From Gammaproteobacteria bacterium (GTDB taxonomy: Bacteria; Pseudomonadota; Gammaproteobacteria; Burkholderiales; Burkholderiaceae_C), in the NCBI GenBank assembly GCA_018820395.1, contig JAHJOG010000012.1, forward strand, positions 1 to 35,526: a stretch of 35,526 nt of DNA. The letters are read 5' to 3'. The first letter of the stretch is position 1. Each line of letters starts with the position of its first letter. Both the position numbers and the translations under genes were made by a program. Of this stretch, positions 27,741 through 35,526 are shown one piece after another. Below the pieces are notes generated by a model. That model was not told the origin of the DNA, did no database searches, and was given only the letters and a program-made list of their open reading frames with translations.

Positions 27741-29162
27741 ATGCAAGTCACCCTAACGCCTGAACTCGATGCCTCGCACTTCGCGGCAAGCGAGATGCTG
27801 CTGGTCCCCGAGCACCTGATGCTGCCCGACGGGCCGGCGCAAGACCACGCCGTGCTGGTCGAGGGGGGCCGGTTCCGCGACATCGGCCCGGCCGACGTGC
27901 TGATCGCTCGCCATGCGCATCTGACGCCGCTCCGGCTGCCGGGCAAGCTGGTCATGCCCGGGATGATCGATGCGCACCATCACCTGACGCAGTCCTTCGG
28001 CAAGTCGCTGGCCTACGGCGAACCATCGGAGATCTTCCGCCGCATCTGGGTGCCGCTCGAGGCGAGCCTGGACGACGAGTTCGTCTTCATGGTGTCCAAG
28101 CTGGCGGCGCTCGAATCGTTGCGCGGCGGCTTCACCACAGTGTGCGATGCCGGGACGCGCGCCAAGGGCGACATCGGCGCCGTCGCGGCGGCCACGCAGG
28201 AAGCCGGCCTGCGCTGCGTGCTCGGCATGATCTGCAACGACGGCAGCAACGAAAGCGCCGCCAGCGAGCGGCGCGCCATCAAGGACCAGGCGTCGCGCTT
28301 CCTGCGCGAGTGGTCCGGCGCCGCGCTGGTGCATCCGTCGCTGGCGATCTCGGTGCCCGAGGCGGCGTCCGACGAGATGCTGGTCGATGTGTCGAAGCTG
28401 TGCGCCGAAGCCGGCGCCATCTTCCAGACGCATGTGAACGAGCACCTGGCGTCGGTGGAACGCTCGGTGGTCCAGCGCGGGCTCCGGCCGCTGCAATTGC
28501 TGGCGAGCCTGGGTGCGCTCGGCCCGCAGGTGCTGATCGCGCACGGAACGCTCGTCACGCCGCCGGAACTCATGCTGCTGCGCGACACCGACACGGCCGT
28601 CAGCTACAACCCGGTCGCGAGCCAATGGAAGGGCAATGCGGTCGCGCCGGCGCACCTGATGGCAACGCTCGGCATTCGATTCGGCCTGGGCACCGACGCG
28701 ACCCGCAGCGACGGCTTCCGCCTGATGGACGCCGCCGAAGCGGCACAGAAGCTCGCCTTCGGACTCAGCGTGGGCGACGCCTCGTGCGGTGGCGGGTGGA
28801 CCTGGTTCGACCACGCGACGCGCGAAGGCGCTCGCGCCGTCGGGCTGGCCGAACGCATCGGCGAGATCGCGGTGGGCAAGCAGGCCGATTTCCTGATCGT
28901 CGACGTCGACACGCCCGAGATGTGCACCTCTTTCGACCTGACCTGGGACCTGGTGCGACTGGGCAACCGCGACCAGATCTCGGCCGTGTTCACCGACGGG
29001 CGGTTGCGTCTGTGGGAAGGCGCTCCGACGGACTGGGACGCCAGGGCGCTCCAGCGCCAGGTGGCGCAACGCGCGCGCGATGCCGTCGCACGCGCACCGA
29101 TCCAGCGGCTGCACGAGCCGGCCGCTCAACACAGGCAAGCCAGCCGCCGGAACCCGTTGTGA
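27741..29162 (+). CDS. Amidohydrolase-superfamily deaminase/hydrolase
   Basis: 473-residue metal-dependent hydrolase. N-terminal beta-sandwich followed by the TIM barrel with metal ligands: DAHHH (His79 and His81), THVNEH (His231, Glu234), IAHGT (His268) and GTDATRSDG (Asp319). A single-metal site with His-x-His, His, His and Asp fits the deaminase/chlorohydrolase branch (guanine, 8-oxoguanine, cytosine, SAH and triazine deaminases), which includes enzymes acting on aromatic N-rings. The C-terminal strand GEIAVGKQADFLIVDVD is also typical. The exact substrate is not assignable; a basic 30-residue tail is unusual. Its TGA overlaps the GTG of the next gene. It sits in the LacI-controlled unit. 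Confidence 0.88.
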   Translation: MQVTLTPELDASHFAASEMLLVPEHLMLPDGPAQDHAVLVEGGRFRDIGPADVLIARHAHLTPLRLPGKLVMPGMIDAHHHLTQSFGKSLAYGEPSEIFRRIWVPLEASLDDEFVFMVSKLAALESLRGGFTTVCDAGTRAKGDIGAVAAATQEAGLRCVLGMICNDGSNESAASERRAIKDQASRFLREWSGAALVHPSLAISVPEAASDEMLVDVSKLCAEAGAIFQTHVNEHLASVERSVVQRGLRPLQLLASLGALGPQVLIAHGTLVTPPELMLLRDTDTAVSYNPVASQWKGNAVAPAHLMATLGIRFGLGTDATRSDGFRLMDAAEAAQKLAFGLSVGDASCGGGWTWFDHATREGARAVGLAERIGEIAVGKQADFLIVDVDTPEMCTSFDLTWDLVRLGNRDQISAVFTDGRLRLWEGAPTDWDARALQRQVAQRARDAVARAPIQRLHEPAAQHRQASRRNPL

Positions 29163-29872
29163 CCCAGCACCAGCTTTTTCTCATCTCTCTCGCAGTGTTG
29201 TTCGCAGCGTTCGTCCAGGGTTCGACCGGCGTCGGCTTCGCGCTGATCGTCGCGCCGGTGATCGGCCTTCTGAAGCCCGAGCTGTTGCCCGTGTGCGTGC
29301 TGGTGTTGATGCTGCCGCTGAATCTTTACGTGGTGTGGCGCGAACGCACCGCGGTCGACCGCGTCGGCGCGAGTTGGATCACCGGTGGGCGCATCGTGGG
29401 CACCGCGGGCGGTCTGTGGGTGCTCGCGGCGTTGAGCGCGACGCATCTCGCCTGGTTCGTCGGTCTCTCGACCATCGCGGCAGCGCTCGTCACGCTGTCG
29501 ATGCCGGCCTTCTCGCCCGGGCGTGCGGCCTTCATCGCAGCGGGGCTGGTCACGGGAGTCACCGAAACCGCGACCGGTATCGGTGGGCCGCCACTCGCGC
29601 TGGTCTACCAGCACCAGACGCCGCCGACCATGCGTTCGACCATCGCGCTGTGCTTTCTGGTGGGGGAGGTGGTGTCGCTCGTCACGCTGCTTGCGGCCGA
29701 CCGCATCGACGCTTCGCACCTGAGTGCCGCAGCGAGCCTGCTGCCGGCGCTGGTGGTCGGCGCGGTGCTGAGCCGGCTGGTTCATCGGCACGTCAACGGA
29801 CGCTTCCTGCGCGCTTTCGTGCAGGTGTTCGCGATCGTCTCGGGCGGGCTTCTGCTGGTGCACGTGGCCTGA
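29159..29872 (+). CDS. TSUP-family (TauE/SafE) membrane transporter
   Basis: 237-residue membrane protein with about eight hydrophobic segments. The start motif LAVLFAAFVQGSTGVGFALI and the second half GVTETATGIGGPPLALVY are the two internal repeats of the TauE/SafE (sulfite exporter) family. Members move sulfite, sulfoacetate or other small anions outward. GTG start at 29159 overlaps the amidohydrolase stop (GTGA), so translation is coupled. Presence in this unit suggests export of a product or waste anion from the pathway; whether sulfur is involved is unknown. Confidence 0.87.
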   Translation: MTQHQLFLISLAVLFAAFVQGSTGVGFALIVAPVIGLLKPELLPVCVLVLMLPLNLYVVWRERTAVDRVGASWITGGRIVGTAGGLWVLAALSATHLAWFVGLSTIAAALVTLSMPAFSPGRAAFIAAGLVTGVTETATGIGGPPLALVYQHQTPPTMRSTIALCFLVGEVVSLVTLLAADRIDASHLSAAASLLPALVVGAVLSRLVHRHVNGRFLRAFVQVFAIVSGGLLLVHVA

Positions 29873-29936
29873 TCGAAGTGCGCCGCGCGGTGCAGCGGAG
29901 CGGTCGCGCGGCTTCGACCCCCACTAAGATCGCGGC

Positions 29937-30770
29937 ATGACCGCACCCACTCGCCGTCCTCTCGCCAGCCGCCATTGGGCGCAGCTCACGACACGCGATT
30001 TCCGGTCGCTCGACCCGGCGACCACGGTGGCGGTCCTGCCCCTGGGTGCGACCGAGCAGCACGGGCCGCACCTTCCGCTGGAGGTCGACACGACGCTCGT
30101 CGATGGCATCGTCGCAGCGGCGATTCCACGGCTCGCCGACAACCTTCCGGTGCTGTTTCTGCCGACCCAGCAAGTGGGCCTGAGTCCCGAGCACGCGCGC
30201 TTTCCCGGCACGTTGACACTGTCGGCCGAAACGCTGATCAGGCTCTGGAGCGAGTTGGGCGAGGCCGTCGCGCGCGCCGGCGTGCGAAAGCTGGTTTTCT
30301 TCAACGCGCACGGTGGTCACGTGGGTGCGATGGACGTCGTGGCGCGGCAACTGCGCGCAGCGCACGGCCTGATCGTCTACAGCGTGAACTGGTTTCATCT
30401 CGACCTGGGCGAGGCGGGTGCGCAGTTCAGCGCCGAAGAGCATCGCTTCGGCGTCCATGCCGGCGAAGTCGAAACGTCGATGATGCTGGCGCTTGCGCCG
30501 GAGAGGGTGCGGATGGGCGAGGCTCGCGACTTCAGCTCGACCTCGCGGCAGCGCGCCGCGGACTATCCGGTGATCGGTGACGGCCGCAGTGCCAAGCTCG
30601 CCTGGGCGATGGAAGACTACAACCCCGAGGGCGCCGCCGGAAATGCGGCAGCGGCAACGGCCGAGAAGGGGCGGGCGGTGATCGATGCCGCGGCGTCTCG
30701 GCTGGCTGCCCTTCTTGCCGAGGTGTCGCGCCTTCCGTTGTCGACGGCGCACACCGCACCGCTCCCCTGA
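29937..30770 (+). CDS. Creatininase-family amidohydrolase
   Basis: 277-residue metal hydrolase. Motifs: LGATEQHGPHLPLEVD, with likely metal ligands Glu40, His42 and Asp51; NAHGGHVGA (residues 123-131) with a metal His; and VHAGEVETSMML (173-184), with a Glu ligand. These are the dinuclear-metal residues of creatininase (creatinine amidohydrolase), a family that also includes formamidopyrimidine deformylase (ArfB), MftE peptidase and other cyclic-amide hydrolases. It follows the TSUP gene after 64 bases on the same strand and ends 18 bases before the convergent YbhB gene. The likely role is ring-opening or amide cleavage of the product of the upstream amidohydrolase (inference). ATG 29937 is the natural start. 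Confidence 0.88.
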   Translation: MTAPTRRPLASRHWAQLTTRDFRSLDPATTVAVLPLGATEQHGPHLPLEVDTTLVDGIVAAAIPRLADNLPVLFLPTQQVGLSPEHARFPGTLTLSAETLIRLWSELGEAVARAGVRKLVFFNAHGGHVGAMDVVARQLRAAHGLIVYSVNWFHLDLGEAGAQFSAEEHRFGVHAGEVETSMMLALAPERVRMGEARDFSSTSRQRAADYPVIGDGRSAKLAWAMEDYNPEGAAGNAAAATAEKGRAVIDAAASRLAALLAEVSRLPLSTAHTAPLP

Positions 30771-30788
30771 TCTCGTCCCGCTTTTCAG

Positions 30789-31421
30789 TCAGCCCGCAAT
30801 GGCCGGGCCGGCGGGCGCATCGTCCTCGATCTTGATCGATCCATCCGGGCGCTCGCAGGTGCCGATGAGAAGCCCGCTCGCGGTGGCATGCGCCTGCAAG
30901 GCGCCCACGACCTCGTCGCGACCCGGCGTGGACGAGAACTCCGGTTTTGCATTCAGCGCGAAGATCTGGAACGCGTAGCGGTGCACGCCGTGGCCCGGCG
31001 GCGGATCTGGCGGCATCCAGGCCGCCTGCAGGAGCGAGTTGCGACCGGCATGCAGGTTTTCGTCTCCGTCGTGCTCGCTGCTTGCGAATGCCGCTTCGGC
31101 CAATGCGCCGTCTCCTGCCGGCAGGTCCACGGCGATGGCGTGCACCAATGGACTGGGCGTCGGCGAGTCGGCGTCCTCCACCATGAGCACCAACGACGCG
31201 GTGCCGGCAGGAACGCCGGTCCATTGCAGCGGAGGAGAAAGTCCTTGCCCGTCGGCCGTGTAGCGATCCGGGATGGGCGCGTGGTCGGCAAACGCGAGAC
31301 TGCCGACCGTGATCGAGGCCATGCCCTGGCGCATGCCGAGGGTATTGAACGTGATTTCGTCCAGGCCGGCACGCACGCCGGAGAGCGCGTGGCCGACGAC
31401 GTCAGGGAGTTTTTCAAGCAT
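30789..31421 (-). CDS. YbhB/YbcL (PEBP, Raf-kinase-inhibitor-like) protein
   Basis: 210-residue cytoplasmic protein of the phosphatidylethanolamine-binding family. MVEDADSPTPSP (the DPD-x-P-type motif) and the second motif GVHRYAFQIFAL are the ligand-pocket signatures; LQWTGVPAGTASLVL is also typical. A longer N-terminus (MLEKLPDVVGHALSGVR) is common in proteobacterial members. An ATG 21 bases upstream (31442) would add seven residues; I prefer 31421. Molecular role is unknown in bacteria. It converges on the creatininase gene. Confidence 0.85.
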   Translation of the reverse strand: MLEKLPDVVGHALSGVRAGLDEITFNTLGMRQGMASITVGSLAFADHAPIPDRYTADGQGLSPPLQWTGVPAGTASLVLMVEDADSPTPSPLVHAIAVDLPAGDGALAEAAFASSEHDGDENLHAGRNSLLQAAWMPPDPPPGHGVHRYAFQIFALNAKPEFSSTPGRDEVVGALQAHATASGLLIGTCERPDGSIKIEDDAPAGPAIAG

Positions 31422-31530
31422 GTCCGAGGTATAGCGCGCCAAGCGTCGCGACCCTGTAGGCAGGCTCCGCTAATATGCCGCTTCGCCACCCCGCGCAGGG
31501 ATGTCGATCTCTCTCAATTCAAAGGAAACT

Positions 31531-31776
31531 ATGAGCATCGTCTGGACCATCTTGATCGGCTTTGTCGCAGGCCTCGTCGCCCGTGCCCTCAAGCCTGGCA
31601 ACGACGCCGCGGGGTTCATCGTGACCACGTTGATCGGCATCGCCGGTTCGCTGATCGCCACCTACGTCGGCCAGGCCATGGGCTGGTACACCGCCGGCCA
31701 GGGGGCAGGCTTCATCGCATCGGTGGTGGGCGCGATCGTGTTGCTCGTCATCTACGGGATGATCAAGCGCAAGTAG
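31531..31776 (+). CDS. GlsB/YeaQ/YmgE-family stress-response membrane protein
   Basis: 81-residue protein with three hydrophobic segments: WTILIGFVAGLVAR, FIVTTLIGIAGSLIATYVG, and FIASVVGAIVLLVIYGMI, each rich in Gly, and the KRK end. This is the small transglycosylase-associated/YeaQ family of stress-induced inner membrane proteins. ATG at 31531 follows AAAGGAAACT, a good ribosome site; an upstream ATG at 31501 lacks this and would add 10 non-family residues. Confidence 0.87.
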   Translation: MSIVWTILIGFVAGLVARALKPGNDAAGFIVTTLIGIAGSLIATYVGQAMGWYTAGQGAGFIASVVGAIVLLVIYGMIKRK

Positions 31777-31780
31777 ACGC

Positions 31781-32455
31781 TCAGGCGTAGGTGACCCAGT
31801 CCTCGTACGCCGGGCCGTCGAGATGCGGCAAGGTGTTGTAGGTCACCAGCATGTGGCGTTTGGGCGTGAACGCGAACTCCGAGACGGCGGTGTTGCGGAT
31901 CCGCAGATTGAGTTCGATGGTGGTTTCGGCGCTGGTGCCCAGCACGTGGCCGACGGCGGTGCTGATCGGCCCGCCGCTCGACACCACCAGCACGCGGGCG
32001 CCGTGGTGGCGGCTTCGCACATGGTCGAGTGCCGTGGTGACGCCGGCCAGGAAGTCGACGTAGCTCGGCATGCCCGCAGGCGTCGTGCGGCCCTGCATCC
32101 AGCCGCTCAGCCCGTCGCGCAGCAGCCGGAAGTGGCGCCGATACATCTCGGGTGAATCCGGCTTCTGCAGCTTCTCGGGGTGGATGGTCGCGATCACGGC
32201 CTCTGCGTCGTACTCGTTCAGGCCGGGCCACAGAAGCACGCCGTCGGGCTGAATTCCCATTCCTTCGGCGATGCCTTCCCACGTTTCGCGGTGCCGCGCG
32301 AGAGCGCCGGTGATGACCGCGTCGAAGGTCATGCCACGCTCGCGCCAGTATTCGCCGAGGCGGCGCGATTGGCGCCATCCCAGTTCGCTGAGCTTGTCGT
32401 AATCGGCAGCGCCGAAGCTGGCTTGGCCGTGGCGGACGAGGTAGAGAGTTCCCAT
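31781..32455 (-). CDS. Histidine phosphatase-family protein (phosphoglycerate-mutase-like)
   Basis: 224-residue enzyme with the catalytic motif LYLVRHGQAS (His at residue 9) right after the start, an Arg-containing segment (GALARHRETW) and a C-terminal VVSSGGPISTAVGH that carries the second His region in modified form (SSGGP rather than the usual SHGG). Dephosphorylates a small phospho-compound or protein through a phosphohistidine; substrate unknown. ATG 32455 puts the motif at the N-terminus. It ends four bases from the convergent GlsB-type gene and is divergent from the autotransporter. Confidence 0.88.
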   Translation of the reverse strand: MGTLYLVRHGQASFGAADYDKLSELGWRQSRRLGEYWRERGMTFDAVITGALARHRETWEGIAEGMGIQPDGVLLWPGLNEYDAEAVIATIHPEKLQKPDSPEMYRRHFRLLRDGLSGWMQGRTTPAGMPSYVDFLAGVTTALDHVRSRHHGARVLVVSSGGPISTAVGHVLGTSAETTIELNLRIRNTAVSEFAFTPKRHMLVTYNTLPHLDGPAYEDWVTYA

Positions 32456-32538
32456 GGCGCGAATTCTCCACGTCGAAGACTTCGGCACCGGTCGCTGTCG
32501 CGACGCCGCGGCAGCGAGTGCCCGCAAATAGAGGGCGA

Positions 32539-32552
32539 ATAGTGTTAACTAT
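32539..32552. repeat. Inverted repeat ATAGT-N4-ACTAT
   Basis: Perfect 5-base arms with loop GTTA, in the 242-base AT-richer spacer between the histidine phosphatase and the autotransporter. Possible operator or promoter element for the autotransporter; no regulator is known. Confidence 0.3.
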
Positions 32553-32697
32553 TAGCAACTGACATGTAACCTTTCGACCTAAGTGTCGAGTGACGCGTGT
32601 AACAATTCGCCCCTGTTGCGAGATTTCGCGACATCCTCATCACGTCGCGCTCGGTCCTCACGCTGCGCGCAGAAATTCAAGACAAGGGCTTTCGAGC

Positions 32698-35526
32698 ATG
32701 AACAGGTCATTTCGCAGCGTCTGGAGCCAGGCGACAGGCACGTGGGTCGCGGTTTCAGAGATCACGGCGGCGCGGGGCAAGCGGTCGAGCGCGCTGGTCG
32801 CCTGCGTGGTGGGCGCGGGACTGAGCGCCATGGCGTCGATCAGCGGGGCGCAGGTGGTGAACTATGTCAACGGCGACAACAACACGGCGCCCATCGTCAT
32901 CGTCGACCCCGCAGCCACACTGAATCTGGCAAGCGGCACGGCCACGCAGTCCGGTGACATCAGCGGAGCGGGCGGCATCATCAAGAACGCCGCCGGCGTG
33001 CTGGTGCTGAGCGGCAACAACACCTACACCGGCACGACCACGGTCCTCGGCGGTGCATTGCAGGTCGCGACCGACAGCCAACTGGGTTCGGGCGGCGCGG
33101 GCATCGTCCTCGACGGCGGCGGGCTGCGCATCGGGGCCGACAACTTCTCGAGCACGCGTGGCATCACCCTGGGCGCTGGCGGCGGCACGATCGACGTCAA
33201 TGGAACGGCCGACAACACACTGTCCGGCCAGATCACGGGCAAGGGCCAGCTGACGATCGCCAACTCGGGCACCAACACCCTTGGGCAGGAAACGCGTCGC
33301 CTCACCATCGACAACGCCACCAACAACTACACCGGCGGCACGCGGGTACAAGGCAATGGCGTTTCGGGCCGCACCAACCTGTGGACGAACACGGCCGGCT
33401 CTTTCGGGACGGGCCCGATCGACATCTACGACAACGCGGAAGTGCGCTTTCAGGGCGCGGCGGCCAGTGCCGGTGCACTGACCATCACGACGCAGACGAA
33501 CACCAACCTGAACGGTTCCAACAGCGGCATCCAGTTCCAGATGGGCGCGAGCGCGGGCAAGGCGCAGATCACCACGGGCCAGGTCGGCTCGTACGTGCTG
33601 TTCGGCCAGGACACGACGGCCGCGCAGAGCACCATCCAGAACAACGGCGGACGGGTGATCTTCAACGTCAACAGCAGCGGCGGCAGCGCGGTCATCCAGA
33701 ACAACGGCGGCGGGGTCTACGTGCAGAACTCGCCCGACCTGAGCGGTGCCACGTTCGTCAACAACAACGACACGGTCAACGCGCGCACGGGCCTGTTCTT
33801 CATCAACGACGTCGCGACCAGCGTGGCCGTGGGTTCGATCTCGGGCACCGGCAACGTGGTTCTGGGGCAGCGGTCGCTGTCGGTCGGGGCGCTGGGTCTT
33901 GCCGACACCATCAGCGGAACGATCTCGGACACCGGTCCGGCGACCGTCGATTCGAAGGGCTCGTTCTACAGCAACCCGGTCAACGACACCGGCGGCTCGG
34001 TGGTCAAGGTCGGCTCCGGCACCCTGACGCTGACCGGCACCAACACCTACACGGGCGGCACGACAATCGGCCAGGGCACCTTGCAGCTCGGCGCCGGCAC
34101 GGCGACCGGCAGCGTGCAGGGCCCGATCGCCAACGATGCGTCGCTGGTGATCAATCGCTCGGACAACTTCACCTTCGGCAATGCGGTCAGCGGCAAGGGA
34201 ACGCTTTCGCAGAGCGGCACGGGCACGACCACCATCGCTTCTGCCAATACGTACACGGGCGGAACCGTCCTGAATTCGGGCGGCCTCACGGTGGCCGCCG
34301 CCGGCGCACTGGGGACTGGCGCGCTGACCATCAACGGCGGCACGCTGGGCACGCAGGTTCAGCTGAACAACGCCGTGGTGGTGAACAACAGCTTCAACCT
34401 GGCGACCGGAGGCGGCACTTCGACCTGGACCGGACCGGTCACGCTCAATGCGAACGCGACGATCACGAACACCACGCCGTCGGGCACGCTGTTCTTGAAC
34501 GGATCGATCGGCGGCGCAGGCGGCATCACGCTCGACGGCATCGGAGGTGGCGTGACCAACTACGTCTACGGCGCGAACAACACCTACGCCGGGACCACCA
34601 CCGTGCAAGGCAACACGCTGCTGCAGATGAGCGGCGCCGGCAACGTGCCCGGCGACCTGGTGGTGAACGGCACCGGTTCGGTCCTCTTAAGCGCGACGGG
34701 GCAGCTTGCCTCGACCGCCAACGTCACGGTCAATTCGACGGGCAACGCGTTCTCGGGACTGGAGATGTTCGGCGCCGACCAGACCGTCGGGCAACTCAAC
34801 GGAACAGGCACTGTCGGGCTCAATGGGCGTCAACTGAACGTGGGTGCCGGAACGTTTTCCGGCGTGCTGTCCAACGGCGGCTTTCTGCCAGTGCCCGGCT
34901 CGCTGGTCAAGCAAGGCCCAGGCGTGCTGACCCTGTCGGGCGCCAACACCTACACCGGCGCGACCACGGTCAACGCAGGCACGTTGCGCGCTGGCGCGGC
35001 GAACACGCTGAGCGCAGCATCGGCCCACACGGTCGCCGCGGGCGCCACGCTCGACCTGGCCGGCTTCAACCAGACCGTGTCTTCGCTGACCAACAGCGGC
35101 ACCGTGTCGCTGGCAAGTGCCACCCCGACCAGCACGCTGACCGTGACCGGGCCCTATGTCGGCAACGGCGGCGTGCTGAGGCTCGGCACGACGCTGAGCG
35201 CAGCCGGTCCGTCGGACCGACTGGTGCTCGATGGCGCGACCGCCGTCGCCAGCGGTTCCACGACGGTTCAGATCACGAATCTGGGCGGCCTCGGCGGCCA
35301 GACGGCGGGCAACGGCATCGAGGTGATCACCGCGCAGAACGGCGCGACCACGACGGCGCAGACGACCCAGTCCGCGTTCGCGCTGGCCGGCACGCACGTC
35401 GATGCCGGAGCATTCGAATACCGGTTGTTCGCGGCCGATGCGGCCGGCGCGGGCGAGAACTGGTACCTGCGTTCGCAGGTCGTCGCTCCCCCGCCACCAC
35501 CCCCTCCGCCGCCGCCGCCTCCACCC
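32698..35526 (+). CDS. Autotransporter adhesin-like protein, passenger part (3' truncated by the window)
   Basis: Open frame of 943 codons running off the window end. The first 32 residues are an extended signal peptide (ESPR): MNRSFRSVWSQATGTWVAVSE, then the hydrophobic core LVACVVGAGLSAMASISGAQ with cleavage near AQ. The passenger is Gly/Thr/Asn/Ser rich with at least five PATR-type repeats (core NTYTGGTTV..GTLQL), as in AIDA-I- and pertactin-like beta-helix passengers, and ends with a run of 13 Pro (35488-35526) that usually precedes the C-terminal beta-barrel. The barrel must lie beyond 35526. Start ATG 32698 has AAGGG nine bases upstream. Probable type Va surface protein, perhaps in adhesion or biofilm. 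A 617-residue antisense frame (32755-34608) hides this gene in simple ORF searches. Confidence 0.9.
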   Translation, partial: MNRSFRSVWSQATGTWVAVSEITAARGKRSSALVACVVGAGLSAMASISGAQVVNYVNGDNNTAPIVIVDPAATLNLASGTATQSGDISGAGGIIKNAAGVLVLSGNNTYTGTTTVLGGALQVATDSQLGSGGAGIVLDGGGLRIGADNFSSTRGITLGAGGGTIDVNGTADNTLSGQITGKGQLTIANSGTNTLGQETRRLTIDNATNNYTGGTRVQGNGVSGRTNLWTNTAGSFGTGPIDIYDNAEVRFQGAAASAGALTITTQTNTNLNGSNSGIQFQMGASAGKAQITTGQVGSYVLFGQDTTAAQSTIQNNGGRVIFNVNSSGGSAVIQNNGGGVYVQNSPDLSGATFVNNNDTVNARTGLFFINDVATSVAVGSISGTGNVVLGQRSLSVGALGLADTISGTISDTGPATVDSKGSFYSNPVNDTGGSVVKVGSGTLTLTGTNTYTGGTTIGQGTLQLGAGTATGSVQGPIANDASLVINRSDNFTFGNAVSGKGTLSQSGTGTTTIASANTYTGGTVLNSGGLTVAAAGALGTGALTINGGTLGTQVQLNNAVVVNNSFNLATGGGTSTWTGPVTLNANATITNTTPSGTLFLNGSIGGAGGITLDGIGGGVTNYVYGANNTYAGTTTVQGNTLLQMSGAGNVPGDLVVNGTGSVLLSATGQLASTANVTVNSTGNAFSGLEMFGADQTVGQLNGTGTVGLNGRQLNVGAGTFSGVLSNGGFLPVPGSLVKQGPGVLTLSGANTYTGATTVNAGTLRAGAANTLSAASAHTVAAGATLDLAGFNQTVSSLTNSGTVSLASATPTSTLTVTGPYVGNGGVLRLGTTLSAAGPSDRLVLDGATAVASGSTTVQITNLGGLGGQTAGNGIEVITAQNGATTTAQTTQSAFALAGTHVDAGAFEYRLFAADAAGAGENWYLRSQVVAPPPPPPPPPPPPP
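32992..33066 (+). repeat. PATR repeat 1
   Basis: Codes for AGVLVLSGNNTYTGTTTVLG-type sequence; matches the passenger-associated transport repeat (PF12951-like) that helps autotransporter folding. Confidence 0.7.
33301..33360 (+). repeat. PATR-like repeat 2 (degenerate)
   Basis: Codes for LTIDNATNNYTGGTRVQGNG; keeps the NYTGGT core but not the GTL end. Confidence 0.45.
34012..34098 (+). repeat. PATR repeat 3
   Basis: Codes for GSGTLTLTGTNTYTGGTTIG and the GTLQLGAG end; the most canonical copy in this protein. Confidence 0.8.
34222..34299 (+). repeat. PATR repeat 4
   Basis: Codes for GTTTIASANTYTGGTVLNSG and GGLTVAA; separated by about 120 bases from repeat 3. Confidence 0.65.
34561..34629 (+). 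repeat. PATR-like repeat 5
   Basis: Codes for YVYGANNTYAGTTTVQGNTL; the core is partly altered (TYAG instead of TYTG). Confidence 0.55.
34921..34995 (+). repeat. PATR repeat 6
   Basis: Codes for GVLTLSGANTYTGATTVNAG and GTLRAG; typical last repeats occur close to the barrel, consistent with the Pro linker 500 bases further on. Confidence 0.75.
35488..35526 (+). repeat. Proline codon run (linker)
   Basis: Thirteen consecutive Pro codons using mixed third bases (CCC/CCG/CCA/CCT), so it is a selected polyproline segment and not simple slippage repeat DNA. The run continues to the window end. Confidence 0.85.

Noticed and set aside
26265..29138. Two long minus-strand frames opposite the NCS2 permease and amidohydrolase (26265-27746 and 27753-29138)
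   Set aside because: Low-complexity His/Arg/Asp-rich products antisense to clear enzymes and transporter.
32755..34608. 617-codon minus-strand frame at the right end
   Set aside because: Antisense to the autotransporter, whose plus-strand frame has a signal peptide, repeats and linker; the antisense product is Arg/Val/Asp-rich and featureless.
35488..35526. Microsatellite repeat
   Set aside because: The run is a mixture of all four Pro codons, so it is a polyproline coding segment and not a simple DNA repeat.

Overview
The window looks like chromosomal DNA of a high-GC betaproteobacterium, most likely Burkholderiales/Comamonadaceae (Variovorax-like). This is inferred from the protein families, from the order rsmB - DUF4390 - NtrY-type kinase - short NtrX-type regulator, and from the strong GC bias of third codon positions. 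I see no insertion sequence, phage gene, CRISPR array or rRNA.

Left part (1-8855, plus strand): the 3' two thirds of rpoC with a strong terminator, a LemA-like membrane protein, rsmB, a DUF4390 exported protein, an NtrY-like sensor kinase and a response regulator that lacks the AAA+ domain. tRNA-Phe(GAA) follows with its own -10 box and terminator. Several genes overlap, so rsmB to ntrX is probably one transcription unit.

Middle part (8843-23586, mostly minus strand): a membrane-anchored lipase, a small membrane protein, then the tightly coupled rep helicase - lipoprotein - pldA unit. An AEC transporter (plus strand) overlaps tail-to-tail with a periplasmic ClpP-fold protein, followed by a small membrane protein. 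Next come priA, an unusual AT-rich 414-base spacer with two DnaA-box-like sites and several inverted repeats, hemE, a redoxin, a DsbD/ScsB-type reductase and alaX.

Right part (23724-35526): a PQQ-type sugar (sorbosone) dehydrogenase lipoprotein, then a catabolic island. In the island a LacI-family repressor is divergent from an NCS2 nucleobase-type permease, an amidohydrolase, a TSUP-family exporter and a creatininase-family amidohydrolase. Two identical 16-base operators lie in the divergent spacer. The likely job of the island is regulated uptake and stepwise hydrolysis of a cyclic nitrogen compound. After it come a YbhB/PEBP protein, a GlsB/YeaQ membrane protein and a histidine phosphatase. 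The window ends inside a large type V autotransporter with an extended signal peptide and PATR repeats; it is cut in a proline-rich linker just before the expected beta-barrel.

The best candidate for something undescribed is the LacI/NCS2/amidohydrolase/TSUP/creatininase island (25168-30770), because its parts are recognisable but its substrate is not.
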